64,000 nt of DNA from Cesiribacteraceae bacterium YIM B00369 (GCA_017948555.1 JAFMYY010000010.1:62331-126330), one strand, 5' to 3'; shown: positions 50,009 through 60,866, counted from the first letter of the stretch. The notes: generated from the sequence alone by a model not told the origin. Translations and numbers: made by a program.

Positions 50009-52111
50009 ATGCCCATGAAGCTCCGGACTGCTTACCCTTTTGTGCGCTATGTATTATTCCTCATTACGGGCATCCTGGCAGCTATGCATGCCCCTTTCAA
50101 AACACATTTCCACTGGCACATTGTATTTGCTGTTGCATTAGCCATTGCGGTCTGTTTCCTGGTAAGGCATAAGATTCCCCGGTTCAGGCTTGTGGAGGGA
50201 GTGTTAGGTGCTGCTTTGCTTTTTACCTTTGGCATTGCCTTAACAAGGGAAAAACAGGAGTCGGCACAAATAAATAAGCTGCCCGAAACAGAAGCTTACT
50301 GGCTTATAGAAGCAGAGTCGGAAGGTAAGGAAACTCCCAAAACCATTAAACTGGAGGCGAAAGTGCTGGCGCTTAAAGATAAGGGGAGCTGGCAAAAGTC
50401 AGGTGGTAAAGTTATTTTGTACATTAGAAAAGGGGAAGACTTGCCTGAATTCCGGTATGGTGCATCGTATATAATAAAAGCCCGTTTAATGCCTGTTCCT
50501 GAACCGCTGAACCCTTCCGTTTTTAACTACAGTGCTTATATGGCAGCTAAAGGAGTGGGTTATCAGTCATTTATCGGGGCAGGGGATATCCTGCGGACAA
50601 ATAAAGAACCACGCTTTTCTTTAGTGGCAGAGGCCGTTACCCTCAGGAACAGAGCCGCTGCAACAATACAACGGTGGGTGGAAGGGCAGCAGGAAAAGGC
50701 AATTATACAAACCCTCGTTCTGGGAGCCCGCGAAACACTTGATGAAGAAATTAAGCAAGCCTATGCTACGGCCGGTGTAATGCATGTGCTGGCTGTATCG
50801 GGACTGCATGTGGGGTTTATATTTGGATTCCTGAATTTCCTGTTCAGTTTAGGGCAGCGCAACCCTTTCATACGGTGGGGGAGCTTTGTAATGATAGTGC
50901 TGGCACTCTGGAGTTACGCCCTCATGGCCGGCTTGTCGCCTTCTGTAATCAGGGCTGCCTGGATGTTTACCATGCTGGATCTTGCGCTTAAAATGAAACG
51001 AAAATCCGGTACTTACAACACCCTTGCAGTAGCAGCTTTTGCTTTGCTGGTCCGGAACCCATACAATTTAAGCGCAGTGGGCTTTCAGCTTTCCTTTCTT
51101 GCAGTGGCGGGAATTGTTTACTTAGGATCCCGGCTTAATTCCCTGTACAGCGGTAAAAATATAATTATCAGGTATTTTTGGGGCTTGCTGGCTGTTTCCA
51201 TTGCAGCTCAGCTGGCGACTTTTCCTTTAGGGCTATATTATTTCGGTCAGTTTCCTGCTTACTTTTTTGTAACTAATCTGCTGGTGGTGCCTGCCGCAGG
51301 CCTCATTCTGGGGCTGGGCTTTCTGTTGCTGTTTTCCAGCCTTATCAGTAACTGGCTTGCTGCAGGGGTGGGCTGGTTATTAAACAGCCTCATGAAATCA
51401 GTGAACACATTTGTGTTTTTTGCAGAAAGCCTTCCTTTCAGCAAACTGAATGCTTCCATAAACGAATTTCAATTGTTTCTCCTGTCTGGCATAATTGCAG
51501 GGATACTTCTTCTGTTTCATTTCAGGAAATTTGGCTATGCAGTTTTTTTCTTTCTTTTTGCTGGCCTTTTAACCGGAAATTTAATTTACACCAGCCGGGA
51601 GAGGAAGGAACAGAAAAAGCTGATCGTATATCATATACCCGCATATACAGCTGTGCAGTTGATTGATGGTGATAAGGAGTTTTTCCTTAAAGATGAACAA
51701 TTACCTCCTGATCAGCTGAAATTTCAGGTGCAGCCCCACAGGGCAGCATTGGGTTTTTCTGCTGCAGGGGATTATGGTATTGGAGAAACCAGCTTTCAGC
51801 CTGCCATTTTCCGGGGAGAAGGCTATACTTTGGTGGTGTGGCGGGGAGTAAGCCTGCTCCTGATTGATGATAAATTCAGAAAAGTATGTGGTGCAGGAGA
51901 GCCGGTAATAGTGGATTATATGCTAGTCAGCCGGGGCAGTATAAAAAACTGGAAAGAAATAAGTACTTGTTTTCAGGCGAAAAAAATCCTGATTGATGGT
52001 TCCACCCGGGATTACCTGGCGAAAAATTTCCAGCAACGGGCAGAAGGTTTAAATTTAGATTATCATATTACAGCAGAAAAGGGAGCTTTTATGTTGGACC
52101 TGAACCCTTAG
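50009..52111 (+). CDS. ComEC/Rec2-family competence protein
   Basis: 700 residues from ATG at 50009 (ATG at 50015 is equally possible; a TTG at 50006 also opens the frame). N-terminal TMs precede a DUF4131-like OB region (~60-200). The competence core includes AGVMHVLAVSGLHVGFIFGFL and GLSPSVIRAAWMFT, and about 8-10 TMs run to ~residue 530. The C-terminal ~170 residues do not show the metallo-beta-lactamase HxHxDH motif, as usual for the Bacteroidota short form. It is the predicted inner-membrane DNA uptake channel. Confidence 0.9.
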   Translation: MPMKLRTAYPFVRYVLFLITGILAAMHAPFKTHFHWHIVFAVALAIAVCFLVRHKIPRFRLVEGVLGAALLFTFGIALTREKQESAQINKLPETEAYWLIEAESEGKETPKTIKLEAKVLALKDKGSWQKSGGKVILYIRKGEDLPEFRYGASYIIKARLMPVPEPLNPSVFNYSAYMAAKGVGYQSFIGAGDILRTNKEPRFSLVAEAVTLRNRAAATIQRWVEGQQEKAIIQTLVLGARETLDEEIKQAYATAGVMHVLAVSGLHVGFIFGFLNFLFSLGQRNPFIRWGSFVMIVLALWSYALMAGLSPSVIRAAWMFTMLDLALKMKRKSGTYNTLAVAAFALLVRNPYNLSAVGFQLSFLAVAGIVYLGSRLNSLYSGKNIIIRYFWGLLAVSIAAQLATFPLGLYYFGQFPAYFFVTNLLVVPAAGLILGLGFLLLFSSLISNWLAAGVGWLLNSLMKSVNTFVFFAESLPFSKLNASINEFQLFLLSGIIAGILLLFHFRKFGYAVFFFLFAGLLTGNLIYTSRERKEQKKLIVYHIPAYTAVQLIDGDKEFFLKDEQLPPDQLKFQVQPHRAALGFSAAGDYGIGETSFQPAIFRGEGYTLVVWRGVSLLLIDDKFRKVCGAGEPVIVDYMLVSRGSIKNWKEISTCFQAKKILIDGSTRDYLAKNFQQRAEGLNLDYHITAEKGAFMLDLNP

Positions 52112-52200
52112 TTCCGGATAGAAAAAAATTGCAAAAGAAACAGCTTACTCACCTTTTTGAAGTCAGGGACCAAAGACTAAACACCCATAACTGAAAAATT

Positions 52201-52974
52201 ATGCAGCACCTGAAATACTCAGTAAAAAACCGGATAGGAACTATAAGGCTTAACAGGCCGGATAAACGAAATGCGCTCAACTTTGAATTAGTGAGCGAGT
52301 TGCGGCAGGTATTCTCTGAGGCCGCAACTGATGAGCGGGTGAGGGTAATTGTGCTTACCGGCGAAGGAAAAGCTTTTTGCGCAGGGGCTGACCTTACATA
52401 TATACAGCAGTTGCAGCAAAATACATTTGAAGAAAACCTGGAAGACAGCCGCCACCTGAAGGAGCTGTTTTATGCGATCTATACACACCCAAAGGTGGTA
52501 ATAGCGCAGGTGAACGGGCATGCGCTTGCAGGAGGCTGCGGGCTGGCTACCGTATGCGATTTTTCCTTTTCCGTTCCCGAAGCTAAATTCGGTTATACAG
52601 AAGTGAAAATAGGTTTTGTGCCTGCTATTGTAATGCAGTTCCTCATACGGAAAATAGGAGAGGGGAAAACCAAAGATCTGCTCCTGAGTGGCAGGATTAT
52701 TACAGCTGAAGAAGCAAAATATTACGGGCTTATTAATGAAGTAACAGAGGCAGATCAGCTGGAGCAGCGGGTAACGGAATTTGCCCTGGAGCTGAGCACC
52801 AACTGCAGCGGTGAGTCCATTGCCCTGACCAAAAAAATGATGGCAGCGGGACAGAGCAAATCTCTGGAAGAAGCCCTTGAATATGCTGCAGAAGGGAATG
52901 CCAAAGCCCGCGGAAACGCAGATTGTAAAAAAGGAATTGCCGCATTTCTGAATAAGGACGACATCAGCTGGTGA
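52201..52974 (+). CDS. Enoyl-CoA hydratase/isomerase family protein
   Basis: 257 residues, full-length crotonase fold. The two oxyanion-hole segments AFCAGADL (~residue 60) and AGGCGLATVCDF (~105) are present, with FGYTEVKIGFVPAIV and INEVTEA downstream. Likely a short-chain enoyl-CoA or methylglutaconyl-CoA hydratase; the exact substrate cannot be told. It lies 89 nt after comEC. Confidence 0.88.
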   Translation: MQHLKYSVKNRIGTIRLNRPDKRNALNFELVSELRQVFSEAATDERVRVIVLTGEGKAFCAGADLTYIQQLQQNTFEENLEDSRHLKELFYAIYTHPKVVIAQVNGHALAGGCGLATVCDFSFSVPEAKFGYTEVKIGFVPAIVMQFLIRKIGEGKTKDLLLSGRIITAEEAKYYGLINEVTEADQLEQRVTEFALELSTNCSGESIALTKKMMAAGQSKSLEEALEYAAEGNAKARGNADCKKGIAAFLNKDDISW

Positions 52975-53140
52975 TTTCTTTGGAGTAAAATCAATAGGAT
53001 CATTAAAAAAGCTGTAACAGGATGGGTTTATTCATTCTGATTTTTTAAGTTTAACGGATCCTTTTTCTAAAAAATTGCATACGGGATTTTGTCAGTTTAC
53101 CGCTCCGGGCATTTTTTATATTTCCGGGAAACATAAAAAT

Positions 53141-54490
53141 ATGTACAAAAGTAAAAGATATCCATGGGTAAAGGCAATGGCTGTTTACCTGTCTTTTTTT
53201 TCATTGGCAGCCTGTTCCATCATACAACCACAGGAAGCAAATGTAAGTATTATCCCCATTGCACCGGGCTGGGCCAACAATTCAGTTAACGCAGTAATAT
53301 TCAGGAAAAATTCTCTGGCCACGCATGAAAATACCCAGTATGCAGCTTTCTATGATCCGGAGCAGTATCTGGTACTGGCAAAGCGCAGGCACGGAACAAA
53401 AGAGTGGGAGCTGAAGCGTAGTCCTTATAAGGGAAAAGCCACCGATGCACATAATACAATCAGCATAATGGTCGATGGTGAAGGCTATCTGCATGTTTCC
53501 TGGGACCATCATGGAAACCAGCTGCGTTATGCCCGCAGCCAAAGCGCCGGTTCGCTGGAGCTTAGCGAAAAGATGGAAATGACCGGATTGCGGGAAGATA
53601 ATGTAACTTATCCTGAATTTTACAGGATGCCTGATGGTAATCTCCTTTTCTTTTACCGCTATGGAGCATCGGGCAGAGGAGACCTCGTGATAAACCGGTA
53701 TGACCTGCAAACAAAACAGTGGACCCAACTGCAAAGTAACCTTATTGACGGAGAAGGGGAGCGGAATGCCTACTGGCAGAGCTATATGGATGCTGCGGGT
53801 ACCCTGCATGTAAGCTGGGTATGGCGGGAAACCTGGAATGTTGCCAGTAATCATGACTTGTGCTATGCCCGCTCCCGGGATGGTGGCCGGACATGGGAAA
53901 ATTCCAAAGGAGAAAAATACAGCCTTCCCATTAATATTAAAACAGCTGAAATCGCCCGGGCTATTCCCCAAAACAGTGAGCTGATTAACCAGACCTCCAT
54001 GACTGCCGACAGTAAAGGAAACCCGGTAATTGCCACCTACTGGAGAGAGAAGGATTCAGCTATTCCGCAGTACCGGCTTGTGTACCATACAGGCACGGAG
54101 TGGAAATCGCAGCAGGTATCGTCCCGCCAAACCCCATTCTCCTTGAGTGGTGGCGGAACCAAGCGCATTCCGGTTTCCAGACCGCAGGTAATGCTGCGCA
54201 GGAAAGGTAATAAAGAACAGGCCTTTCTTATTTTCCGGGATGCGGAGCGGCAGGAAAAAGTATCGGCGGCAAGCTGTTCTGATTTTCCCGGAGGAGACTG
54301 GGAGGTGCTTGATCTTACTGAGATAGGAGTGGGTGCCTGGGAGCCATCTTACGATACGGAGTACTGGCAGCAGGAAGGCATCCTTAACCTTTTCCTCCAG
54401 AAGGTGGATCAGGTGGATGGAGAAGGGGTTGCGGAACGTGAACCCGAAATGACGGGGGTGCTGGAGTGGAAGCCCGCTATCGCAAAGTAG
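53141..54490 (+). CDS. BNR-4-type lipoprotein, candidate polysaccharide lyase
   Basis: 449 residues from ATG at 53141 (MYKSKRYPW), which gives a signal peptide with lipobox LAAC. Seven-bladed-propeller features: NAVIFRKNSLAT, DAHNTISIMVDGEGYLHVSWDHHGNQLRYARS (as separate motifs DAHNTI and HVSWDHHG), and repeated Asp-box-like sequences (YARSRDGGRTW). BNR-4 proteins of this kind include ulvan and rhamnogalacturonan lyases, so a surface polysaccharide lyase is a reasonable guess but not proven. The next gene encodes a GH2 lipoprotein 65 nt downstream. Confidence 0.78.
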   Translation: MYKSKRYPWVKAMAVYLSFFSLAACSIIQPQEANVSIIPIAPGWANNSVNAVIFRKNSLATHENTQYAAFYDPEQYLVLAKRRHGTKEWELKRSPYKGKATDAHNTISIMVDGEGYLHVSWDHHGNQLRYARSQSAGSLELSEKMEMTGLREDNVTYPEFYRMPDGNLLFFYRYGASGRGDLVINRYDLQTKQWTQLQSNLIDGEGERNAYWQSYMDAAGTLHVSWVWRETWNVASNHDLCYARSRDGGRTWENSKGEKYSLPINIKTAEIARAIPQNSELINQTSMTADSKGNPVIATYWREKDSAIPQYRLVYHTGTEWKSQQVSSRQTPFSLSGGGTKRIPVSRPQVMLRRKGNKEQAFLIFRDAERQEKVSAASCSDFPGGDWEVLDLTEIGVGAWEPSYDTEYWQQEGILNLFLQKVDQVDGEGVAEREPEMTGVLEWKPAIAK

Positions 54491-54555
54491 AACATAATAG
54501 TAGTATAAAATCAGGAACCGGAAACAGAAATCAAGAATCAGGAAAATATTTACCT

Positions 54556-56976
54556 ATGTTAAGACCTTTACTTTTTTTATTTATTGCGGCATTTTTTACC
54601 GCCTGCAATGAGCCTTTAACCCGCTCCAATACAACATCAACCCAAATAAATTTTAACGATAACTGGGAGTTTGTAAAAGATATAGACCCCACTGTTACAG
54701 ATGAACTGTTTTATACCACCAGCACCGATACTGCTGTTCGCTGGGAGCCTGTTTCCCTTCCGCACACTGCTCAGGTTGAGCCGCTCGTAATAAGCGGGAG
54801 ACAGTGGCAGGGGACGTGCTTTTACCGCAAGTTTTTTGAGCTGCCAAAAGGGGATAAAGGACAACATATAGCCCTTAAGTTTGAAGCAGCCATGCAGGTG
54901 GCAGAGGTGTACCTGAACGGAAAAAGTATCTACAGGCATGCGGGCGGGTATTTGCCCTTTTATGTGGATATATCTGATGTGGCCCGTTTCGGGGAGCGTA
55001 ATATTCTGCTTGTAAAACTGAATAACGAAGATAACCCTGCTGTTCCTCCCGGGAAGCCGCTCAGTGATCTGGATTTTAACATCTTCAGTGGTATTTACAG
55101 GAATGTATACCTGATCAAAAAGAACAAGCTGCACATTTCTGATCCCATTGCTGCAGGGCGTGTAGCCGGCGGAGGAATTCTGCTTAACTACAGGAGCGTA
55201 ACTAAAGAATCGGCTACCTTAATGGTGCAGACAGAGGTGAAGAATGAACACAACATGCCGCAGGAGGCAAGGTTAAGAACCGTTCTTTTAGACAGGCAGG
55301 GGAAAAGGCTGGCAGAGAATGTGTCGGAGATTCAGACGGTGGCAGATGGTGCTTATGGTACTTTTAAGCAGTATATAGAAATTGCCAGTCCGGAACTCTG
55401 GACTCCGGAGAATCCTTACCTCTACACAGTTCGGGTAGAGCTCCTGAGCAGGGGGCGAAGCATGGGAAGCACCACCCTCAGAACGGGGGTAAGAACCATC
55501 AGGTTTGAAAGGGATGGCTTTTACCTGAATGAGGAGAAATATTTTATCAGGGGAACCAACCGTCATCAGGAGTATCCCTATATAGGTTATGCGCTCTCAG
55601 ATAATGCCCGCTACCGCGATGCTTATAAAATTAAAGAGGCCGGCTTTAACTTTGTGCGCCTTTCTCATTATCCGCAGTCACCGGCCTTTTTAGAGGCCTG
55701 CGACGAACTGGGTATCATGGTAATGGACGCCATCCCCGGCTGGCAGTATTTTGGCGATGAGCAGTTTCAGAAAAATGCACTTCAGGATGTACGGGAAATG
55801 GTGCGCCGCGACAGGAACCACCCTTGCGTTATTTTATGGGAGGCCTCCCTCAATGAAACACGGATGAGCAAAGAGTTTATGGAAGAAACCCACCAGGCTG
55901 TACATGAAGAGCTGCCTTTTAAAGGAGTGTATACCTGCGGCTGGAAAGATTATGCCTACGATGTGTTTATTCCGGCCCGCCAGCATGCCAAAGCCCCGGA
56001 TTACTGGGGAAACTATAATAAAAGCAAGCCGCTGTTTATTGCTGAATACGGCGACTGGGAATATTATGCCCAGAATGCAGGATTTAACCAGAAAGCGTTC
56101 GGGGAGCTGAAAGAGGAGGAGAGAAGCTCCCGCCAGCTCCGTGGTGCCGGAGAAAAAAGATTGCTGCAGCAGGCGCTGAACTACCAGGAGGCGCATAACA
56201 GTAACCTTGCCGGTCCTGCTGTGGGCGATGCTAACTGGCTTATGTTCGATTACAACAGGGGCTACGCTCAGGACCTTGAAGCATCGGGTATCAGCGATAT
56301 ATTCCGCCTGCCAAAATTTGCATTCTATTTTTACCAGAGCCAGTATGGCCCCATTCAGCCCGGTCCTTTGCAGGAGAAAAGAAGTAAGCAGGTGTTTGGT
56401 AAGCCAATGGCTTTTATTGCCAGCTACTGGACTCCCACCTCAGTAAAGGAAGTAACTGTATATAGTAACTGTGAGGAAGTGGAGCTTTTCCTGAACGGTA
56501 AATCCATTGCCCGCCAAAAGCCCGACCAAAATGTTTTCTCAAGCCATCTTAAACATCCTCCCTTTACCTTCTCCATTCCTGTTTTTATAGCCGGAGAATT
56601 AAGGGCGGCAGGTTATATTGATGGCAAAAGAGTTGCCGAAGATGTGAGGAGAACCCCCGAAAGCCCGCGGGCGATCAGGCTTACATTCGACAGGAGCGGT
56701 AAGGATGTAACTGCAGGCCAAAAAGATGTTGTTTTTGTTTATGCTGCTGTGGTGGACAGAAAAGGCACAGTGGTTCCGGATGCCGGAAATACCATTACAT
56801 TTACCATAGATAATGATGATGCAGCATTAACAGGCAGAAATCCGGTAGCAGCCGAAGCCGGAATTGCCACAGTGCTTTTAAGAGCCGGAGAAAAGCCGGG
56901 AAGGATAAAAGTAACAGCCTCAGCCGACGGCCTGGAAAGAGCAGAATTAATTATTGAAGTAAGAGAGGAAAAGTAG
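54556..56976 (+). CDS. GH2-family glycoside hydrolase lipoprotein
   Basis: 806 residues from ATG at 54556, chosen because MLRPLLFLFIAAFFTAC is a signal peptide with lipobox FTAC; the longer frame from 54466 overlaps the previous gene. Order: sugar-binding domain (~20-200), Ig-like domain (~210-320), TIM barrel (~325-620) with acid/base Glu in ILWEASLNE (~437) and nucleophile Glu in FIAEYGDWEY (~495), then a DUF4982-like and a BIG/Ig-like C-terminal domain. Predicted exo-beta-galactosidase or glucuronidase type activity on the surface or in the periplasm. Confidence 0.88.
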   Translation: MLRPLLFLFIAAFFTACNEPLTRSNTTSTQINFNDNWEFVKDIDPTVTDELFYTTSTDTAVRWEPVSLPHTAQVEPLVISGRQWQGTCFYRKFFELPKGDKGQHIALKFEAAMQVAEVYLNGKSIYRHAGGYLPFYVDISDVARFGERNILLVKLNNEDNPAVPPGKPLSDLDFNIFSGIYRNVYLIKKNKLHISDPIAAGRVAGGGILLNYRSVTKESATLMVQTEVKNEHNMPQEARLRTVLLDRQGKRLAENVSEIQTVADGAYGTFKQYIEIASPELWTPENPYLYTVRVELLSRGRSMGSTTLRTGVRTIRFERDGFYLNEEKYFIRGTNRHQEYPYIGYALSDNARYRDAYKIKEAGFNFVRLSHYPQSPAFLEACDELGIMVMDAIPGWQYFGDEQFQKNALQDVREMVRRDRNHPCVILWEASLNETRMSKEFMEETHQAVHEELPFKGVYTCGWKDYAYDVFIPARQHAKAPDYWGNYNKSKPLFIAEYGDWEYYAQNAGFNQKAFGELKEEERSSRQLRGAGEKRLLQQALNYQEAHNSNLAGPAVGDANWLMFDYNRGYAQDLEASGISDIFRLPKFAFYFYQSQYGPIQPGPLQEKRSKQVFGKPMAFIASYWTPTSVKEVTVYSNCEEVELFLNGKSIARQKPDQNVFSSHLKHPPFTFSIPVFIAGELRAAGYIDGKRVAEDVRRTPESPRAIRLTFDRSGKDVTAGQKDVVFVYAAVVDRKGTVVPDAGNTITFTIDNDDAALTGRNPVAAEAGIATVLLRAGEKPGRIKVTASADGLERAELIIEVREEK

Positions 56977-57084
56977 CAGCAGAGAAGCTGAGCAGAAAGC
57001 TTACTGTATGTTAAGCGTGTAGTACCTGGAACAAAACAGAGGTATAGAAAGCGGAGCACTGCCCGGAATACCTTTGTCCTGATG

Positions 57085-57120
57085 AAGCCCGTAAAACCCT
57101 GCGTTTTACGGGCTTTTTTT
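57085..57120 (+). terminator. Intrinsic terminator of the BNR/GH2 unit
   Basis: AAGCCCGTAAAAC pairs with GTTTTACGGGCTT around a 5-nt loop and is followed by a T run. Confidence 0.9.
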
Positions 57121-57278
57121 GCGTGCTCTTTTCAGGGAGAAACAGAAAATTAACAGCTGCAGGAAAAGAGAAAATTATTACAAAGTTTATAGGTAAGTAT
57201 TTAATTAAGGATATTTTGCGATAATATGTGTTTGTAAAATAAGTAAAAGGCATATGGGCTAATAGGAGCAGGATACAG

Positions 57279-57318
57279 CAGGATAGTGGTGGTGATATAA
57301 AATAATATATTGTTTTAA
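57279..57318 (+). promoter_or_regulatory. Conserved upstream element of the first susC
   Basis: CAGGATAGTGG (57279-57289), 11 nt, then AATAATATATTGTTTTAA (57301-57318). The same two words with exactly the same spacing occur upstream of the second susC (63187-63226). The distance to the ATG is about 370 nt, so the susC mRNA probably has a long leader. Confidence 0.55.
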
Positions 57319-57687
57319 AATTATTTAATAAACCATCCTGTCAGGCTGGGTAGTGGTAAAGCAAACGGAGGTATAACCTTCTTGCTCTGTTAATAGAAGA
57401 ATCGTTTTTTAATATAAAATTATTTACAGGCATTTTTCTTAACAACATTAATAATCCCTAAGGCGGAATTTCCTTCCGGATGAATCCGGTGAAGATTAAA
57501 ATATGCTTTTTAGTTCTTTTCTGTTCCTGAGCCTTTCCGGGAGTAGATTCAGGATTTTGTAATCCGGAGGTACTTTTACTCAAAAGGATATCAATCGTTT
57601 GCATGAGGATTTTAAGGGAAAATTTTAACTGATTTAACCAAACTTTTATATGTTTCATCTACACTTTTATTAATTAAAATTTCACCT

Positions 57688-60600
57688 ATGAAAAAAATTT
57701 CACTCTTGTGGCAACTTAAAGGTTGCCTGGCATTTATTCCGCTGGCTGTGGCAGGGGCAATTGTCCCTCAGCAGGCTTTTGCGCGCCATCCCGCGGAGTG
57801 GCAACAGCCTGCTGAAAAAACAGTCCGGGGAAAAGTAACAGATGAAAATGGTGTTGGTCTTCCCGGTGTCACCATTAGGGTAAAAGATACCTCCCTTGGT
57901 ACTGTAACAGATCTGGATGGTGGTTTTTCCATCTCTGTTCCTGATAATGAAGCCACCTTAATTTTTTCTTTTATAGGCTATGTTCAGCAAGAAGTAGCAG
58001 TAGGCAACAGATCTACCGTTGATATATCCTTAGTGCCGGACTTGAAATCGTTGGAGGAAGTAGTGGTAGTAGGGTATGGTACTCAAAAGAAAAGTGATGT
58101 GACCGGTGCGTTGGTACATGTTAGCGAGGAAGAAATAAGGTCGCGACCTATAACCAATGCAATAGAAGCCATGCAGGGAAAAGCGGCTGGTGTGGATGTT
58201 ACCTCAAACGAAAGACCTGGAGAAATAGGCCAGATAAACATTCGTGGTGTACGCTCTTTAACAGCAAGTAATGATCCTCTCTATGTTGTGGACGGTATTC
58301 CTTTGATGTCATCTTCAGGAATTGAAACCCTGAACCCGTTGGATATTGAGTCAATGGATATCCTGAAAGATGCTTCAGCAACTGCTATATATGGTTCAAG
58401 GGGAGCAAATGGTGTTGTAATAATTACCACCAAGAGAGGTAAAGCAGGTAAATTGTCTCTGAACTACTCAGGTTCCTTAACCACCGAAAATATTCAGGAC
58501 CGTACTCAAATGATGACGGCAGATGAATACCTTACCTGGAGGCGCTGGGCCTATTACTATGCAGACCCTGCACAATACCCCAGAGGAGACCAGCCTACAA
58601 GGGAAAATGATTACCAGATTTTCCTTGGTGCAAACGATCCTTACGCCTGGAATAACATTAACAGAGGCTGGGCTTCCGGCAACTGGGATGGATCGCAGGT
58701 ACAGACTACTGACTGGGAAGGAATGGTTACCCAAACAGCTGTAACGCAAATACATAATTTAAGTGCTAGCGGCGGTAGTGATAAGGCAAGGGCTTTTGCT
58801 TCTTTTGGCTATCTGGATAATGAGGGAACCATGAAAGGCCAATCTTTTACGAGGTATTCATCAAAATTAAGCGTTGACTTAACTCCCTTCGATTGGTTTG
58901 AAATGGGCGCCAGCATAAATACTTCCTATAGTATCCAGCAGTATGGGCAGTCTACTACCGGCGGATCAGAGTCCAGCCCGAACAGTATTTTTGCTGCCGC
59001 CAGAGGTGTTTTTCCTTATGCTGTTCCTTTTGATGATGAAGGAAACAGGATTATGTTTCCCGGTGGGGATGATATGGTAAGAACGGTTGTTGGTGAATGG
59101 GAACACACAGACAATGAACGAAAAATGCTGCGTACCATAGGTAGTTTGTATGCGCAGCTAAATATTCTTCCGGGTTTACGGTACCGGGTAAACTTTGGAC
59201 CGGATTTCAGGTATTACCGGAACGGGATCTATGTTGATGAATTGTCAGTGGTCCGGAATGGTTCCCCAAACTTTGTTTCTTTGCGCAATCAAAACGATTT
59301 TTCATGGACGCTGGATAACCTTTTGTATTACGATAAGGTATTTGGTCAGCATAATTTAGGGGTAACTTTATTACAGACAGCTTCTAACTGGAACCAAAAC
59401 TCATCTTCCATGAGTGCCCAGGGTATTCCGTTGCCAAGCCAGAAATGGAATGCATTGAATCAGAATAACGTAACCAGCCTTTACGGCTGGGATTCGGACC
59501 TGACGGAACGCCAGTTAATGTCTTATATGGGGCGTGTTAATTACGGTTTTGCAGATAAATACATACTTACTTTATCCGGCCGCTGGGATGGTGCCTCACA
59601 GCTTGCAGATGGGCACAAATGGGCATTTTTCCCGTCTGCTGCATTGGCATGGCGCCTCGATCAGGAATCCTGGATGAGCAATGTGGATATTGTGAACCAG
59701 CTGAAAGTCAGAATCGGGGTAGGAGTGACAGGTAATTCGGCCATTGATCCTTACCAGACCAAAGGTGGTGTAGTGTCTCTGTTCTATCCTTATGGAAGCT
59801 CTGCCACCCCCGGGTATGTACCTTCAGAATTGCTGATTGGTGGCGGGAATTTACCTTTGGCTAACCCTGAGCTTAGCTGGGAAAAAACAACACAGTATAA
59901 CCTGGGTGTTGATTTTTCACTGGCAAACGCCCGTGTTTCAGGAACAGTGGATGTTTATACTTCCAGGACAACAGATTTGTTAATGCAAATGTCTATTCCA
60001 TCCCTTACCGGCTTTACCTCCACCTTTGCGAACGTAGGTGAAACCCGAAACAGGGGGGTGGATGTAACCGTGAATACGCTGAATGTACAGGCGGGAGGCT
60101 TTACCTGGGAATCCGGTTTAAATGCTGCATGGCAGAAGGAGGAAATTGTTTCATTGTCTAACGGCAGAGAGGATGATATTTCCAATAACTGGTTTATTGG
60201 AGAGTCTATTGGTGTTATATATGGGTTCGAGTCAAATGGAATCTGGCAGGAATCGGATAGGGAGGAAATGGAAAAATTCAACGCTAATGACCACAGTTTT
60301 CAGGTAGGTATGTCGCGTCCGGTTGACCAGAACGGCGACTATAGAATTAATCCAAACGATGACCGTGTAATCATTGGTAATACCCGTCCCCGCTGGACTG
60401 TAGGGATGACAAATACCTTTACATACAGAAACTTTGATTTATCCGTCTTTATGTTTGGCCGCCTGGGGTATACCTTTAATACAGGAGGCGAATGGCAGGG
60501 GGGGCGTTACGTACAGCGCAGCATCGATTATTACAATGAGAACAATACAGATGCTGAATATCAGAAGCCTATTTTTAATGTAGCTGGTGGCGACCCTTAT

Positions 60601-60831
60601 TTCAGTACTCTGGGATACAGAAGTGGCTCTTTTATAAAAATCCGGAATATTAATCTTGGCTATACCTTACCTGTTTCTGTAACAGAAAGAATGGGTATAG
60701 AGAATTTAAAAGTTTATGTGCAGGCAAGAAATCCGGGTATGGTCTATTCCAAAATAGACTGGCTGGATATGGATACAGGCCTCTCCACCTGGAACCGTGG
60801 TTTTGTATTCGGTCTTAATGTTGGATTCTAA
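57688..60831 (+). CDS. SusC/RagA-type TonB-dependent outer-membrane transporter
   Basis: 1047 residues. Signal region MKKISLLWQLKGCLAFIPLA (~1-33), CarboxypepD-regulatory-like domain (~45-120, TVRGKVTDENGVGLPG), the TonB box-like SLEEVVVVGYGTQKK, plug (~125-245, with RGVRSLTASNDPLYVVDGIP and IYGSRGANGVVIITTKRG), then a barrel ending in an aromatic strand. With the SusD gene 35 nt downstream it forms an oligosaccharide or peptide import complex. The upstream BNR-4 and GH2 genes make glycan the likely substrate. Confidence 0.93.
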   Translation: MKKISLLWQLKGCLAFIPLAVAGAIVPQQAFARHPAEWQQPAEKTVRGKVTDENGVGLPGVTIRVKDTSLGTVTDLDGGFSISVPDNEATLIFSFIGYVQQEVAVGNRSTVDISLVPDLKSLEEVVVVGYGTQKKSDVTGALVHVSEEEIRSRPITNAIEAMQGKAAGVDVTSNERPGEIGQINIRGVRSLTASNDPLYVVDGIPLMSSSGIETLNPLDIESMDILKDASATAIYGSRGANGVVIITTKRGKAGKLSLNYSGSLTTENIQDRTQMMTADEYLTWRRWAYYYADPAQYPRGDQPTRENDYQIFLGANDPYAWNNINRGWASGNWDGSQVQTTDWEGMVTQTAVTQIHNLSASGGSDKARAFASFGYLDNEGTMKGQSFTRYSSKLSVDLTPFDWFEMGASINTSYSIQQYGQSTTGGSESSPNSIFAAARGVFPYAVPFDDEGNRIMFPGGDDMVRTVVGEWEHTDNERKMLRTIGSLYAQLNILPGLRYRVNFGPDFRYYRNGIYVDELSVVRNGSPNFVSLRNQNDFSWTLDNLLYYDKVFGQHNLGVTLLQTASNWNQNSSSMSAQGIPLPSQKWNALNQNNVTSLYGWDSDLTERQLMSYMGRVNYGFADKYILTLSGRWDGASQLADGHKWAFFPSAALAWRLDQESWMSNVDIVNQLKVRIGVGVTGNSAIDPYQTKGGVVSLFYPYGSSATPGYVPSELLIGGGNLPLANPELSWEKTTQYNLGVDFSLANARVSGTVDVYTSRTTDLLMQMSIPSLTGFTSTFANVGETRNRGVDVTVNTLNVQAGGFTWESGLNAAWQKEEIVSLSNGREDDISNNWFIGESIGVIYGFESNGIWQESDREEMEKFNANDHSFQVGMSRPVDQNGDYRINPNDDRVIIGNTRPRWTVGMTNTFTYRNFDLSVFMFGRLGYTFNTGGEWQGGRYVQRSIDYYNENNTDAEYQKPIFNVAGGDPYFSTLGYRSGSFIKIRNINLGYTLPVSVTERMGIENLKVYVQARNPGMVYSKIDWLDMDTGLSTWNRGFVFGLNVGF

Positions 60832-60866
60832 ACTCAGGATCTTTAAAACTTCTAAAGAATAAAATT

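Noticed and set aside
53282-53971. 229-codon minus-strand frame inside the BNR-4 gene
   Set aside because: Antisense shadow of a repeat protein with a clear sense-strand family assignment.
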